In this document: in pieces, positions 25,117 to 33,723 of the stretch
Position numbering within the stretch: position 1 is the stretch's first letter
How the letters are laid out: each line of letters opens with the position of its first letter
Assembly (NCBI GenBank): GCA_007127095.1
Contig: SKZY01000148.1
Coordinates: 1 to 45,982 of the forward strand
DNA: 45,982 nucleotides
Origin: Planctomycetaceae bacterium
Lineage (GTDB): Bacteria; Planctomycetota; Planctomycetia; Pirellulales; Pirellulaceae
Direction of reading: 5' to 3'
Program-made: the position numbers and the translations under genes
The notes under the pieces: generated by a model
Database searches by the model: none
The model's input: only the letters and a program-made list of their open reading frames with translations
What the model was told of the DNA's origin: nothing

Positions 25117-25512
25117 TCAGGATACCTGACGACGGACCGCGACGCATTCGACCTCGTAGCGTAACTTGCCGCCGAGGCAGTTGAGAATCGTCGTACGTGC
25201 CGGATAGGGTTCGGTAAAGTACTCGCGATACAACCGATTGAAGTCGGCCAGGTCGGCGGGCAAATCGACATAATTGCGGGTCTGGATCACGTCTGACAAC
25301 TCACACCCAGCCGTCTTCAGGACCGCGGCGAGATTTTCGATCGAACGCCGAAACTCGCCCTCAAAATCGTCCTCCACGATCGCCCCGCTGCGGTCGACCG
25401 AGGCTTGACCGGAAACGAACACCATGTCGCCGACAACCACACAAGGGCTGAACGGCAAATGCGACTGCGGCGAATCGGGTTCACGGGGGTATTGAATTTC
25501 GGGACCGGACAT
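25117..25512 (-). CDS. RidA/YjgF/Rid family protein (imine deaminase)
   Basis: Small trimeric cytoplasmic protein; family members hydrolyse reactive enamine/imine products of PLP enzymes to keto acids. Residues seen include PFSPCVVVGDMVFVSGQASVD, IENLAAVLKTAGCELSDVIQTRNYVDL and YPARTTILNCLGGKLRYEVECVAVR. The Arg in PARTT matches the conserved substrate-binding Arg of RidA. ATG at 25512, with AAGGAA about 7 nt upstream, gives 131 aa; the frame continues upstream without family match. It lies 53 nt before the PLP-enzyme gene, which makes chemical sense if that enzyme is a dehydratase. Confidence 0.9.
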   Translation of the reverse strand: MSGPEIQYPREPDSPQSHLPFSPCVVVGDMVFVSGQASVDRSGAIVEDDFEGEFRRSIENLAAVLKTAGCELSDVIQTRNYVDLPADLADFNRLYREYFTEPYPARTTILNCLGGKLRYEVECVAVRRQVS

Positions 25513-25640
25513 GGGGGTTCCTTCGAAAGCGGGAGATGGATGGGGAGGTTTATCGTGAAGCCGAGCGACGGCAGCGAGCGGAGCGGCGACATGTTGAAAC
25601 CAGCCACCGCCCTGAAGTGGAAGTCGAGGCGGACGCCTCA

Positions 25641-27077
25641 TTAGGCGAAGAGTGAGTCGACGACCTTTCCGGAGGTGATCCGGTGCGGCCGGCCTTCGCG
25701 ATCTTCCAGCATGGTATCGACGGGGATCCCGAGCGCGTCGACGATCGTGGCGCCCATATCCTGGGGGCTGACGGGGTCGGCCGCCGGGTAGGCGGCATGC
25801 GGATCACTCGCCCCGTGAACGATCCCGCCGGCGATCCCGCCGCCGGCCATCAGTCCGCTGTAGCAGAACGGCCAGTGCTCACGACCGGCGTTGGCGGCAG
25901 TGATCTGAGGCCGCCGCCCGAACTCGCCGACCCAGACGACGAGCGTCTCTTCCAGCATTCCGCGTTGCTGGAGGTCCTCAAGCAGCATCGACAACGCCTG
26001 ATCGGATGGCGGGATCAGGTCGTCTTTCAGACGGTTGAAATTATTACCGTGGGTATCCCAAAAGTTTCGACCGTCGTTGTGCCAATTGATCGTCACCATC
26101 GGGACGCCATGTTCGACCAAGCGTCGGGCCAGCAGCACGCATTGGCCGTGGATGTTACGGCCGTAAGCGTCCCGGACATGATCGGGCTCCGCGGCCAGGT
26201 CGAAGGCTTGCCGGACACCGGCCGACGAGAGTAAATCGAAGGCTCGCGACTGATGTTCTTGCAACGCCATTTTCGCAGCCCCCATTTCGAGAGCCCGGCC
26301 GGCTTGGTCGAACGACCGCAACAGACGGTATCGGTCCTGCAACCGCTCGAGTGTCATGTCGGCCGGCAATGACAATCCGCTGGGGCGCCAATCGGGCGAA
26401 TTGGGATCTCCGGTCAACAGCAGGCCGTCGTGGCTGGGACCGAGCCATCCGCCGTGCTGCCCCGGCGCTTCACCACCCGGGGCTGCCGGGTGATACGCCT
26501 TCCAAGGCATCGTCACCGACGACGGCAAGCCGGTTTCGCAGGGACGCAAGCGGGAAACCAAGGCGCCGAAGTGGGGAGAATCTTGGTCGCTCGGCGGCGT
26601 CGCGTCACTCTTGATCACCGGCGCCAACTGTCCCGTGACCGTGGCATGGCCGCTCGACAGGTGAGCGGGGTCGTCATGGGTCAGGGAACGGATCAACGCG
26701 ATCTTGTCGGTATGTTCGGCCAGTCGCGTGAAGTGCTCACAGATCTGCATCCCGGGCACTTTGGTCGCGATCGGTCGGAACGGGCCACGGACCTCGTCGG
26801 GCGCCTCGGGTTTGAGGTCAAACGTGTCGAGTTGACTCGGGCCGCCCCACATGAACAGAAAGATACAAGCTTTAGCCGGCTTTCTCCGCGGTTGTCCGGC
26901 GCCGGCCCCCGGGGGCGGCGCGGCCGCGAGCAGTTTCCACCAATCGGCGACACTCAAGCCTAAAGCGCCGAGCATCCCGGCTTGCATCAAATCGCGTCGC
27001 TGCCAACGCCGAGTCCGGCGGAAATCTTCGCAGCCGCCGACGTCGTGGCGACGTCGGGTCGATCGGTATCGGGACAT
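25641..27077 (-). CDS. DUF1501 domain protein, Tat-exported
   Basis: Exported protein of the DUF1501 family, very abundant in planctomycetes and distantly related to sulfatase/alkaline-phosphatase folds; the substrate is unknown. An RRWQRRDLMQAGMLGALGLS stretch near residues 23-42 resembles a twin-arginine signal. The family pattern continues with KACIFLFMWGGPSQLDTFDLKP, HLSSGHATVTG, WHNDGRNFWDTHGNNF, VVWVGEFGRRP and GREHWPFCYSGLMAGGGI. 478 aa, ATG start. It lies 45 nt after the isomerase/epimerase gene. Members often occur beside secreted DUF1549/DUF1553 proteins, but none is here. Confidence 0.88.
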   Translation of the reverse strand: MSRYRSTRRRHDVGGCEDFRRTRRWQRRDLMQAGMLGALGLSVADWWKLLAAAPPPGAGAGQPRRKPAKACIFLFMWGGPSQLDTFDLKPEAPDEVRGPFRPIATKVPGMQICEHFTRLAEHTDKIALIRSLTHDDPAHLSSGHATVTGQLAPVIKSDATPPSDQDSPHFGALVSRLRPCETGLPSSVTMPWKAYHPAAPGGEAPGQHGGWLGPSHDGLLLTGDPNSPDWRPSGLSLPADMTLERLQDRYRLLRSFDQAGRALEMGAAKMALQEHQSRAFDLLSSAGVRQAFDLAAEPDHVRDAYGRNIHGQCVLLARRLVEHGVPMVTINWHNDGRNFWDTHGNNFNRLKDDLIPPSDQALSMLLEDLQQRGMLEETLVVWVGEFGRRPQITAANAGREHWPFCYSGLMAGGGIAGGIVHGASDPHAAYPAADPVSPQDMGATIVDALGIPVDTMLEDREGRPHRITSGKVVDSLFA

Positions 27078-27122
27078 GTTCGTCGGCGGGGTTGGTAGGC
27101 AGGTGGGTGAACGGGATGACGA

Positions 27123-28067
27123 TCACCGCAAGACAGATTGCAAAAATTGTCGCGTTTTGCTGGCATTGGTGGTCGTCGTCGCCAGATCGCCCGGGGCGAG
27201 CGTTTCGACGATCAACGGCCCCGAACGGAAACCGCCCTCGGCCAGTCGTTTGAACAATTCGGGAAAATCGACCTGCCCCTCGCCAGGGTTCAACGCCACA
27301 TCTTGAGGCGGCCGAAAATCCTTCACGCACATTCCGGTCACTAACCCAGCGACTTCGGCGACATCGTCCAACGGGTTGAGCCCACCCTCGGAGTAGTAAA
27401 AGATGTTGCCCGGGTCGTACCAGATACGAAACGCGGGATGGTTGACCCGTTCGACAATCTTGCGGCATTGGGGGCCGGTCGCGTTGAGCCCGCCGTGTGG
27501 CTTGAGCACCAGCGAGACCTGCTTTTCGGCCGCTTGGTCGCAAACCTGTTCGATGACACGGAAGTAGTCGTCGAACAGATCTTCGTTAGCGGTCCCGCCG
27601 AGTAGGATCGTGGCGCAGCCCGATCGGGCACAGTTTTCGATCAGCCGCTCAATCGCCTCGACGCCAGCGGCGAATGACCGGTTGACCGGAGGACCGCCGT
27701 AATAGGTCGCTGCGATCGCTAGACCGCCCTGAGAGGCGATTGACCGAATCTCATCGACCTGGCTGTCGTTGGCATCGGCTAATGTGACATTTCCGGTTGG
27801 CAATCGCGCCGCCATCAGGCCGATCGCGGAATAGCCGGCGGAGGCGATCGCGGCGACGGTATCGGCATAGCTGAACTCGGCGAATGGCCGCGTGAAACAG
27901 CCGAGTTGCCAGCCCGCTTGGTCGGTCGGTTCGGCCGCACGCAGCCAAGCCGACCCCGTCGCAGCCGTAGCGGAACCGGCGATCCCGAGGGCGGCGGAAC
28001 GGATCAAGAAATCTCGGCGGCCGCACGACGATTCGCGAAGGTCAACAGGCGGGACGGGCAGCGACAT
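27123..28067 (-). CDS. Sugar phosphate isomerase/epimerase (TIM-barrel), Tat-exported
   Basis: Predicted xylose-isomerase-like TIM barrel. The N-terminus has a twin-arginine signal (CGRRDFLIRSAALGIAGSA, about 15-33) followed by a mature domain from about residue 48. Barrel landmarks include LGCFTRPFAEFSY, SAGYSAIGLMAAR, LVLKPHGGLNATGP, IWYDPGNIFYYSEGG, CVKDFRPP and GPLIVETLA. The metal-binding acidic and His positions look kept (H in LKPHGG, D in YDPGN, E in VETLA). The real substrate is unknown; many such planctomycete proteins act on keto-sugars or inositols. 314 aa, ATG with CGGAG about 11 nt upstream. It follows the RraA gene after 102 nt. Confidence 0.82.
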   Translation of the reverse strand: MSLPVPPVDLRESSCGRRDFLIRSAALGIAGSATAATGSAWLRAAEPTDQAGWQLGCFTRPFAEFSYADTVAAIASAGYSAIGLMAARLPTGNVTLADANDSQVDEIRSIASQGGLAIAATYYGGPPVNRSFAAGVEAIERLIENCARSGCATILLGGTANEDLFDDYFRVIEQVCDQAAEKQVSLVLKPHGGLNATGPQCRKIVERVNHPAFRIWYDPGNIFYYSEGGLNPLDDVAEVAGLVTGMCVKDFRPPQDVALNPGEGQVDFPELFKRLAEGGFRSGPLIVETLAPGDLATTTTNASKTRQFLQSVLR

Positions 28068-28169
28068 CGGAACTGACTCCGGTGGGAAGGGCAGACGGCG
28101 GGGTGGGAATTGAGCGGGCGGGCGACGAACGGGGCGGCAGCCTCTCGAAACGGTACCGAATCCAGAAAA

Positions 28170-28898
28170 TTATAACACCCCGAACGTCTCGAAGGCCTGG
28201 GTCGCCGACATTCCCGCCACGATCGCGTCACGGACTCGATTTTCGGCGCCGACCTTCTCCATCGCTGCGGCCAACACCGAAGCCTCGACCCGCCGCGGAA
28301 TGACGACGATCCCGTCTTCGTCGGCTGCGATCAGATCGCCCGGCTCGATGCGGACCGAATCCCATTCCACCGGTACGTCGTAATCGATTACCCGCTGGCG
28401 ATTGCGGCTGTCATACGGATTGCATCCCCGAGCATAGACGGGAAATCCGAGTTCTCGAATTCGCGCCAAGTCACGGATGGCTCCGTCGACGATCACCCCC
28501 ACACAGCCGACATTGGTCGCCGCGGCGGTCAACAATTCGCCCCAAATTCCCGAGCGGAACGAACCGCCGGCGGCGCAGACGATCACTTCATCCGGCCGGC
28601 AAGAATCGATCGCCGCGAGTTCCAACTGATAGGGCTGGGGATCTTGGTGAGCCATATCGGCCCACAACGTCGTCTTGGCACGGCCGAGCAACAGCGGTGA
28701 AACCGAGGTCAGCGGTTTGATTGGCAATCGCGGCGATTGGCAGCTAAGTCCGTGAGCGTCGAGGGCATCACAGAGCAAGGGGACCGTCAGGCAAAGTCTT
28801 AACTCGGCGAGCGAATGGCCCCCGTCAGTACGATCCGATTCCGCGGTCGGGCGAGGATCGGGCGACTGATCCAGGGTGGTGGGACGATCCTCGGACAT
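28170..28898 (-). CDS. RraA-family protein (HMG aldolase / oxaloacetate decarboxylase-like)
   Basis: Cytoplasmic protein of the RraA-like fold. This family includes class II 4-hydroxy-4-methyl-2-oxoglutarate aldolases, oxaloacetate decarboxylases and the RNase E regulator RraA. The metal/substrate signature is seen as GELLTAAATNVGCVGVIVDGAIRD, which fits the G-x20-R-D pattern of the aldolases, with DLIAADEDGIVVIP further on. This favours enzymatic activity on an oxo-acid. 242 aa with ATG at 28898; GGAG lies 8 nt upstream. It is the first gene of the minus-strand set and is divergent from the gene at 29064. It may act on an oxo-acid made by the downstream genes, but this is inference. Confidence 0.82.
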   Translation of the reverse strand: MSEDRPTTLDQSPDPRPTAESDRTDGGHSLAELRLCLTVPLLCDALDAHGLSCQSPRLPIKPLTSVSPLLLGRAKTTLWADMAHQDPQPYQLELAAIDSCRPDEVIVCAAGGSFRSGIWGELLTAAATNVGCVGVIVDGAIRDLARIRELGFPVYARGCNPYDSRNRQRVIDYDVPVEWDSVRIEPGDLIAADEDGIVVIPRRVEASVLAAAMEKVGAENRVRDAIVAGMSATQAFETFGVL

Positions 28899-28901
28899 CA
28901 A

Positions 28902-29063
28902 GGCGGCTCCGATCGGCAGGCGGGTGGAAGGCGGCGGGACGGGTTATGATCGACCATATTAGAATCGATCGACCGACGTCGCGTCACCAGCAACCGCAGC
29001 CGATACCCGCCCCCACGCATTGACTCACTCACTGCCTCATTCCCCACCGAAAGGTCCTGTCCG
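28902..29063. promoter_or_regulatory. Divergent intergenic region with a spaced direct repeat
   Basis: This region separates the minus-strand RraA gene from the plus-strand phosphatase-fold gene. An 8-nt direct repeat GATCGACC occurs at 28948-28955 and 28967-28974, 19 nt apart (about two helical turns). It overlaps an inverted repeat GATCGA...TCGATC (28948-28970) flanking an AT-rich centre, CATATTAGAA. Such an arrangement could be an operator for a dimeric repressor, but no regulator gene is adjacent. Confidence 0.3.
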
Positions 29064-29963
29064 ATGTCCCGTTTAACGCTAAGCCTGATCATTTTGTGTT
29101 TCCTTGCGCTAACGTCGATCGCGCCGAGCGGAAGTGCCGCCGACCCACCATCCGGCTCTGCCGACGACGTTCGAGTGATGAGTTTCAACGTCCGCTACGG
29201 CACGGCTCGAGACGGCGACAACCACTGGGACCGTCGGAAGGAATTTCTCGTCCAGACGATCGAGGCATTCGCGCCCGACCTGCTCGGTACTCAGGAAACG
29301 CTCGGGTTTCAACGAGACTTCATCGCCGCAGCGTTGGCCGGCTATGACCACCACGGTGTCGGCCGCACCGACGGCAAGGAAGACGGCGAGATGATGGCCT
29401 TGTTCTATCGGCGTGACCGTTTCGAAAAGCTCGACGCGGGACATTTTTGGCTCAGCGAGACACCGATGGTCGTCGGCAGTCAGAGTTGGGACAGTTCGCT
29501 ACCACGGATGGTCAGCTGGGTAAAACTGCGAGATCGGCGACTGCCCGATTCCCGCCCGATCCTGTTCCTCAACACCCACTTTGACCACCGGGGCGAGACG
29601 GCTCGGCTGGAATCGTCGCGTCTGATTCGGCGTCAGATCAGTGAACTCGGTGCCGATTGCGACGTCGTCTTGACCGGCGACTTCAACGCCGATCAGGCGA
29701 GCCCGCCCTACCAAGCGTTGTTCGCTCGAGAGGGTGATCAGGCGTCACCGATCGTCGACACGTTTCGGAATGCGAACCCCGAACCGACCGCCGCTGAAGG
29801 GACGTTTTCGGGATTCCGAGCCGATGCGACCGGAGGCGCTCGGATCGACTGGATCGGCGTCTCTCCGAGCTGGACGATTGTCGACGCCGCCATCGACCGC
29901 ACGGCCGTCGACGGCCGGACTCCTTCGGATCATTTCCCCGTTACCGCCATCCTCCGCCGCTGA
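29064..29963 (+). CDS. Secreted endonuclease/exonuclease/phosphatase-family protein
   Basis: Exported hydrolase of the DNase I-like/EEP fold. A signal peptide is clear at 1-24 (SRLTLSLIILCFLALTSIAPSGSAA). Active-site motifs are all visible: the metal-binding Asn in VMSFNVRYG, Glu in LLGTQE, the catalytic His in NTHFDHRG, Asp/Asn in LTGDFNADQASPPY, and the terminal SDHFPV. It resembles extracellular phosphodiesterases/phosphatases rather than DNA-repair enzymes; the substrate could be a phosphodiester, a sphingomyelin-like lipid or extracellular nucleic acid. 299 aa, ATG start with AAAGG about 12 nt upstream. It stands alone between a divergent gene and a 206-nt gap. Confidence 0.88.
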   Translation: MSRLTLSLIILCFLALTSIAPSGSAADPPSGSADDVRVMSFNVRYGTARDGDNHWDRRKEFLVQTIEAFAPDLLGTQETLGFQRDFIAAALAGYDHHGVGRTDGKEDGEMMALFYRRDRFEKLDAGHFWLSETPMVVGSQSWDSSLPRMVSWVKLRDRRLPDSRPILFLNTHFDHRGETARLESSRLIRRQISELGADCDVVLTGDFNADQASPPYQALFAREGDQASPIVDTFRNANPEPTAAEGTFSGFRADATGGARIDWIGVSPSWTIVDAAIDRTAVDGRTPSDHFPVTAILRR

Positions 29964-30169
29964 TCCGGCGTACCCCGTGGAATGAACCCGCGCTGACCGG
30001 TGCATTGACCGGCCGCGGAAACTCGAACGTTGCGATTTTTTTGGTTTCGCTTCAAGTCGGTTGGTAGCCGGGGCCGATGGAGACGATATCGGAAGATGAG
30101 TAAGTTTCTTCCGCTCATTGGTAAAATTGCTTCAGGGACGGAGCTGACCCGGCCGGGTCGGCTTTGCGA

Positions 30170-31069
30170 ATGGTGACCTACCTTCGCTCGGTTGACTCGG
30201 GTACCTCCGTGCTGCGAGTGATTACCTTGCGTCCCACCACCTTTGCCGTCGTCATCATCATCACGGCCGGTTGTCTGGCCGCCCTGCCTTTTCGCCGTGA
30301 AGGCGAGCAGCGGCTCGATCGGCCCACATCACAATCGCAGGGTGGTGGGGAGAACGATTCGATTACGGCATCGTCGTCGGCTTGGCCGCAATATCCTGGC
30401 TTCGACCCGAGTTTGGCGTGGCAACCGGTTCCGATGACGCTGCCCGAACGCCCACTCGCCGCACAGCCACCGATGCCCGACTCGTACTACGACCTAGCTT
30501 TTGAGCTGGAACGTCCCGAACCGGTCCGCGAACGATTCGGGGCGGTCGCCGAGACTACGGCCGCTCGGTCCCGAGCAGCCGAACGGGAGGTGAATGAAGA
30601 AGCGTTGGATGACCGTGTGGCGGCCGACCGTGTGGCGACCGACCGTGGGGCGGATGAGCAAGCTGCCGTTCACGAAGAATCAGCCGAAAAACGGTTCGCC
30701 GACCGCTTCACCCGCGAACCGGTGCGAGCGATCCGACCGGCATCGCAACGGTCAGCTGAGGCAGAATCGGAAGCGTCTGATTCGCCCGGGAAATCGGCGA
30801 CCGCGGCGAGCCGCGATCAGGACTTTCACGCTTGGGCAACCCGGCGTCCGAACGAGACGCAGTCGCCACCGACCGCGGACGATCTGATCACCGACCGTTT
30901 CGAGTTCACGCCCATCGAACCGGTCGCCTCGCGGCGACGTTGGCCGACCGATCCGCCGGTGGCGGCGCTACGGTCCGCGATCCGAAACGCATCGACCGGG
31001 CCGACGCAGCAGGACGCGGGCCAGACGACGCACGACCGTCCCCGCTACTTCATCCGCGAGCCGGATTGA
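30170..31069 (+). CDS. Membrane-anchored protein of unknown function, charged low-complexity
   Basis: I do not recognise this gene. The protein has one N-terminal hydrophobic segment (about 25-43, FAVVIIITAGCLAALPF) and a long hydrophilic, Arg/Asp/Glu/Ala-rich remainder, probably disordered and outside the membrane. Three copies of a 15-nt unit at 30611-30655 encode DRVAA/DRVAT/DRGAD. The ATG at 30170 follows a TTG two codons upstream; neither has a good ribosome binding site. The C-terminus has RPRYFIREPD. It ends 17 nt from the convergent nadA. Codon use looks coding (GC-rich third positions), but the poor start keeps certainty moderate. Confidence 0.6.
   Translation: MVTYLRSVDSGTSVLRVITLRPTTFAVVIIITAGCLAALPFRREGEQRLDRPTSQSQGGGENDSITASSSAWPQYPGFDPSLAWQPVPMTLPERPLAAQPPMPDSYYDLAFELERPEPVRERFGAVAETTAARSRAAEREVNEEALDDRVAADRVATDRGADEQAAVHEESAEKRFADRFTREPVRAIRPASQRSAEAESEASDSPGKSATAASRDQDFHAWATRRPNETQSPPTADDLITDRFEFTPIEPVASRRRWPTDPPVAALRSAIRNASTGPTQQDAGQTTHDRPRYFIREPD
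30611..30655 (+). repeat. Three tandem 15-nt units inside the gene at 30170
   Basis: Units start at 30611, 30626 and 30641: GACCGTGTGGCGGCC, GACCGTGTGGCGACC, GACCGTGGGGCGGAT. The period keeps the reading frame and adds five residues per copy, so length differences between strains by slippage would be tolerated. Confidence 0.8.
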
Positions 31070-31086
31070 GCGAGCCGGCGCCGTGG

Positions 31087-32226
31087 TCACTTGACCGACA
31101 ACATTCGCTCCAAGGCGACCAGGCTCCAGCGTGAAACCTCAGGATCGACACCGATGACGTTCACCGGATGACCGTCGCAGAGATTTTCGAGGCTCCAGCA
31201 GAGGTGTTGGAGGTCGATCCGGTACATCGTCGCGCACATGCAGACGACCGGGCTGAGGAAATGGATTTCTTGTTCGGGATGATCGGCCTTGAGTCGATTC
31301 ACGAGGTGCAATTCGGTACCGATCGCCCATTTAGTGCCCGGCGGGCTATCGCGAACCGTCTGGATGATCTTTCCCGTACTGCCGGAGACGTCGGCGAGAT
31401 CGTTAACTTCCCGCGGACATTCGGGATGGACCAAGATCTTAATCCCGGGGTGCTGTTCACGAAATTGAGCGACATGTTCCGGGCGGAACATTTGGTGGAC
31501 GCTGCAATGACCTTTCCAGAGGATCACCTGAGCGTTCTCGACCGCCGTTTCGGAATTCCCGCCGAGTTCCAGGCTGTAGGGGTCCCAGACCGGCATCTGA
31601 TCGATGCCGATCCCCATCGCCAACGCCGTATTTCGGCCGAGGTGCTGATCGGGAAAGAACAACACGCGATCGCCGCGTTCGAAGGCCCAGCGAAGCACCG
31701 CCGCGGCGTTGCTGCTGGTGCAGACGATCCCGCCGTGGCGTCCGCAGAAGGCCTTTAAGCTGGCAGCGCTGTTGATGTAGGTGACGGGGATCACTCGCTC
31801 GGTATCGATCACCTCCGACATGTCAGCCCAGGCCGCTTCGACCTGACTGATCGCCGCCATGTCGGCCATCGAGCAACCGGCGGCCAAGTCGGGCAGGACC
31901 ACGGTGACCTTCTGGCCGCCGCGCTGCTCGAGTTTTTCGGGCCGATTCGCCAAAATATCGGCGGTCTCGGCCATGAAGTGAACACCGCAGAAAACGATCG
32001 ATTCGCAATCGGAGTTATCAGCCGCCAACTGGCTGAGTTGGTAGCTATCGCCGCGGAGGTCGGCGTGAGCGATCACTTCATCCTGTTGATAGTGATGGCC
32101 GAGGATCATCAGACGTTTACCGAGCCGCTTTCGGACGGCTTCGATCCGGTCCTTGAGGTCTTGGACCGGGATCGTCTTGTAAGGGGCCAGCGGATATTCT
32201 CCCGCGGCGTTAGCGACTGCGTTCAT
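31087..32226 (-). CDS. nadA: Quinolinate synthase A
   Basis: Cytoplasmic [4Fe-4S] enzyme that condenses iminoaspartate with dihydroxyacetone phosphate to quinolinate in NAD synthesis. Family motifs are clear: MILGHHYQQDEVI, CGVHFMAETADIL, PDLAAGCSMAD, PVTYINSAASLKAFCG, FFPDQHLGRNTA, HPECPREV and the C-terminal CMCATMY. Cysteines in GCSMAD, HPEC and CMC are suited to the cluster. I prefer ATG 32226 (379 aa), near the usual length; the frame continues to a TTG at 32283. Neither start has a strong Shine-Dalgarno sequence. nadB and nadC are not nearby. Confidence 0.95.
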   Translation of the reverse strand: MNAVANAAGEYPLAPYKTIPVQDLKDRIEAVRKRLGKRLMILGHHYQQDEVIAHADLRGDSYQLSQLAADNSDCESIVFCGVHFMAETADILANRPEKLEQRGGQKVTVVLPDLAAGCSMADMAAISQVEAAWADMSEVIDTERVIPVTYINSAASLKAFCGRHGGIVCTSSNAAAVLRWAFERGDRVLFFPDQHLGRNTALAMGIGIDQMPVWDPYSLELGGNSETAVENAQVILWKGHCSVHQMFRPEHVAQFREQHPGIKILVHPECPREVNDLADVSGSTGKIIQTVRDSPPGTKWAIGTELHLVNRLKADHPEQEIHFLSPVVCMCATMYRIDLQHLCWSLENLCDGHPVNVIGVDPEVSRWSLVALERMLSVK

Positions 32227-32391
32227 CAAGGATCGCTGAGTGGCGGTGGTTGGAGAGGCGGCGAGTTCGGCGTTCAGCCGCAACGGCGATCGGCGACCCT
32301 GCCGATACGTCTGAGCTTATCGAACAGAGCCAAGGATTGCGACCGCTACGCCGCAGGGGCTGTTCGGGCAGAGACGGAAAAATTTTCCGAC

Positions 32392-33708
32392 TCAGGTTTC
32401 CGCGGCTAACCGTGTCAGCGATTCGATCGACACCACCGGCCAAGCGGCATCCGTAAAATGGCGGCATTCCGCGTCGGAGCGGACAAATACGACGACATCA
32501 TCGGGATCGCAGCGACGTAAATCGAGCGTCCCGGCGATCCGCCACTCGTTCTCTTGAGTCCAGTCATACGTTTGGCCTTTGGCTTGAACCCGCCAGAGTT
32601 GGTCGACAGCGACGTCGGGCATCGATTCCGCATCGACATAGATCACGGGCATCGCCCCGGCGCGCTGGGCAGCGGCGGAGCGGATGGCGATCCCGTACGG
32701 TTCGCCGTCCCAACGTCCCAAATGAGGCCGGAAGACTCGCGTTCGGGTCGCCTCGAGGACCGCTTTGGCGGAAAAACAGATCACCGGACGGTCTGACCGG
32801 ACCGTCTGTCGCGTGCCGACGATCTGCCGCTGCCGCACGATCCGGCTCAAGGTCGCCAACGGCGTCAGGTCGGTCGGAGCGGGCCGGGACAGCAACAACC
32901 AATCGCGAAACTGAGCCTCGGACTGGCCTGGCCAGGGACCTGAGCGGGCGCGTGTGCAGTGTACCAGCCATTCTTCGGGGCACTCGATCAACCGGCGGGC
33001 GACCTTCGCCACCGCCACACCGCCATCATGCCGGTCGGTGCGGTCGTCCGCGGATTCGGGATACTCTGCGGCCTCGTCTTCCCAGTGGCAGCAGTACCCG
33101 ACCGCGCCGGCGGCGATCAATTCCACAAGTACTCGGACTTCAGCGGCCGCCGCCGACTGGCCCCAGGGCTCCACCGGTACCCGCACACGGACCGTTGGTG
33201 ACGGATCGTCGGCCAGCCGTTGCCGGGCCAACCGATGGATCGTGCCATTCCTCCGCACCGTCGCGACATCGATCCGGTCGGCGAGCAGGAAGGCGATCGA
33301 ATCGCGGTCAAAGTCCGGGGCGAGCGACCTGAGCGGATAGGCATCGGCGAAATCGTCGGCATCGCCACCGCGCTGAGCGTTATCGCCGTCGAGTCGCAGA
33401 CGGACCGGCTCCACGCCGAGCAGTCGGCAAGAACGTTTGACCCAGGGAGCGGCCGCAGTGCCGGCGACGACCAACGGGAGAGCGGATGTGGTTCGGATCG
33501 CCTGTTCGTTCCAGTGATGGAGCGTGGCCAGGGCGACCCGATCCGCCAGCGGGTTACGCGACAATCGGCTCGAAACGATCGCATACCAAGGTCGGCGATC
33601 GGATAATAATTCGGCGGGCAACGGCAACCGCGAGTTTACCGCAAACCGTCTCGGCAACGGCGGATCACCCGGATTACCGGGTGTTGCGGCAGCGGATTGG
33701 TCGCCCAT
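32392..33708 (-). CDS. Conserved protein of unknown function with a C-terminal DWT.E.EWRI motif
   Basis: 438 aa, no signal peptide or membrane span, so probably cytoplasmic. I cannot assign a function. The N-terminal half has PWYAIVSSRLSR and an alpha/beta pattern. The middle has EEWLVHCTRARSGPWPGQ, and the C-terminal half has VICFSAKAV, FRPHLGRWDGEPYGIAI, PVIYVD and YDWTQENEWRIAG. From memory the second half resembles proteins of unknown function in cyanobacteria and planctomycetes. There is a loose similarity to the AbiGi-type domain of phage-resistance proteins, too weak to name a role. It begins 15 nt after the upstream gene and probably shares its transcript; nadA follows after 108-165 nt. 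Confidence 0.75.
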   Translation of the reverse strand: MGDQSAAATPGNPGDPPLPRRFAVNSRLPLPAELLSDRRPWYAIVSSRLSRNPLADRVALATLHHWNEQAIRTTSALPLVVAGTAAAPWVKRSCRLLGVEPVRLRLDGDNAQRGGDADDFADAYPLRSLAPDFDRDSIAFLLADRIDVATVRRNGTIHRLARQRLADDPSPTVRVRVPVEPWGQSAAAAEVRVLVELIAAGAVGYCCHWEDEAAEYPESADDRTDRHDGGVAVAKVARRLIECPEEWLVHCTRARSGPWPGQSEAQFRDWLLLSRPAPTDLTPLATLSRIVRQRQIVGTRQTVRSDRPVICFSAKAVLEATRTRVFRPHLGRWDGEPYGIAIRSAAAQRAGAMPVIYVDAESMPDVAVDQLWRVQAKGQTYDWTQENEWRIAGTLDLRRCDPDDVVVFVRSDAECRHFTDAAWPVVSIESLTRLAAET

Positions 33709-33723
33709 CGCCTCGGCAGATCG

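Noticed and set aside
25626-25639. Hairpin GAGGC-GGAC-GCCTC one base after the DUF1501 stop, as a terminator
   Set aside because: The stem is only 5 bp and no T run follows on the transcribed strand; downstream genes appear to continue the operon.
29997-30045. CCGGT/ACCGG hairpin and a later T run after the phosphatase-fold gene, as an intrinsic terminator
   Set aside because: The T run lies more than 20 nt beyond the stem, too far for a standard terminator.
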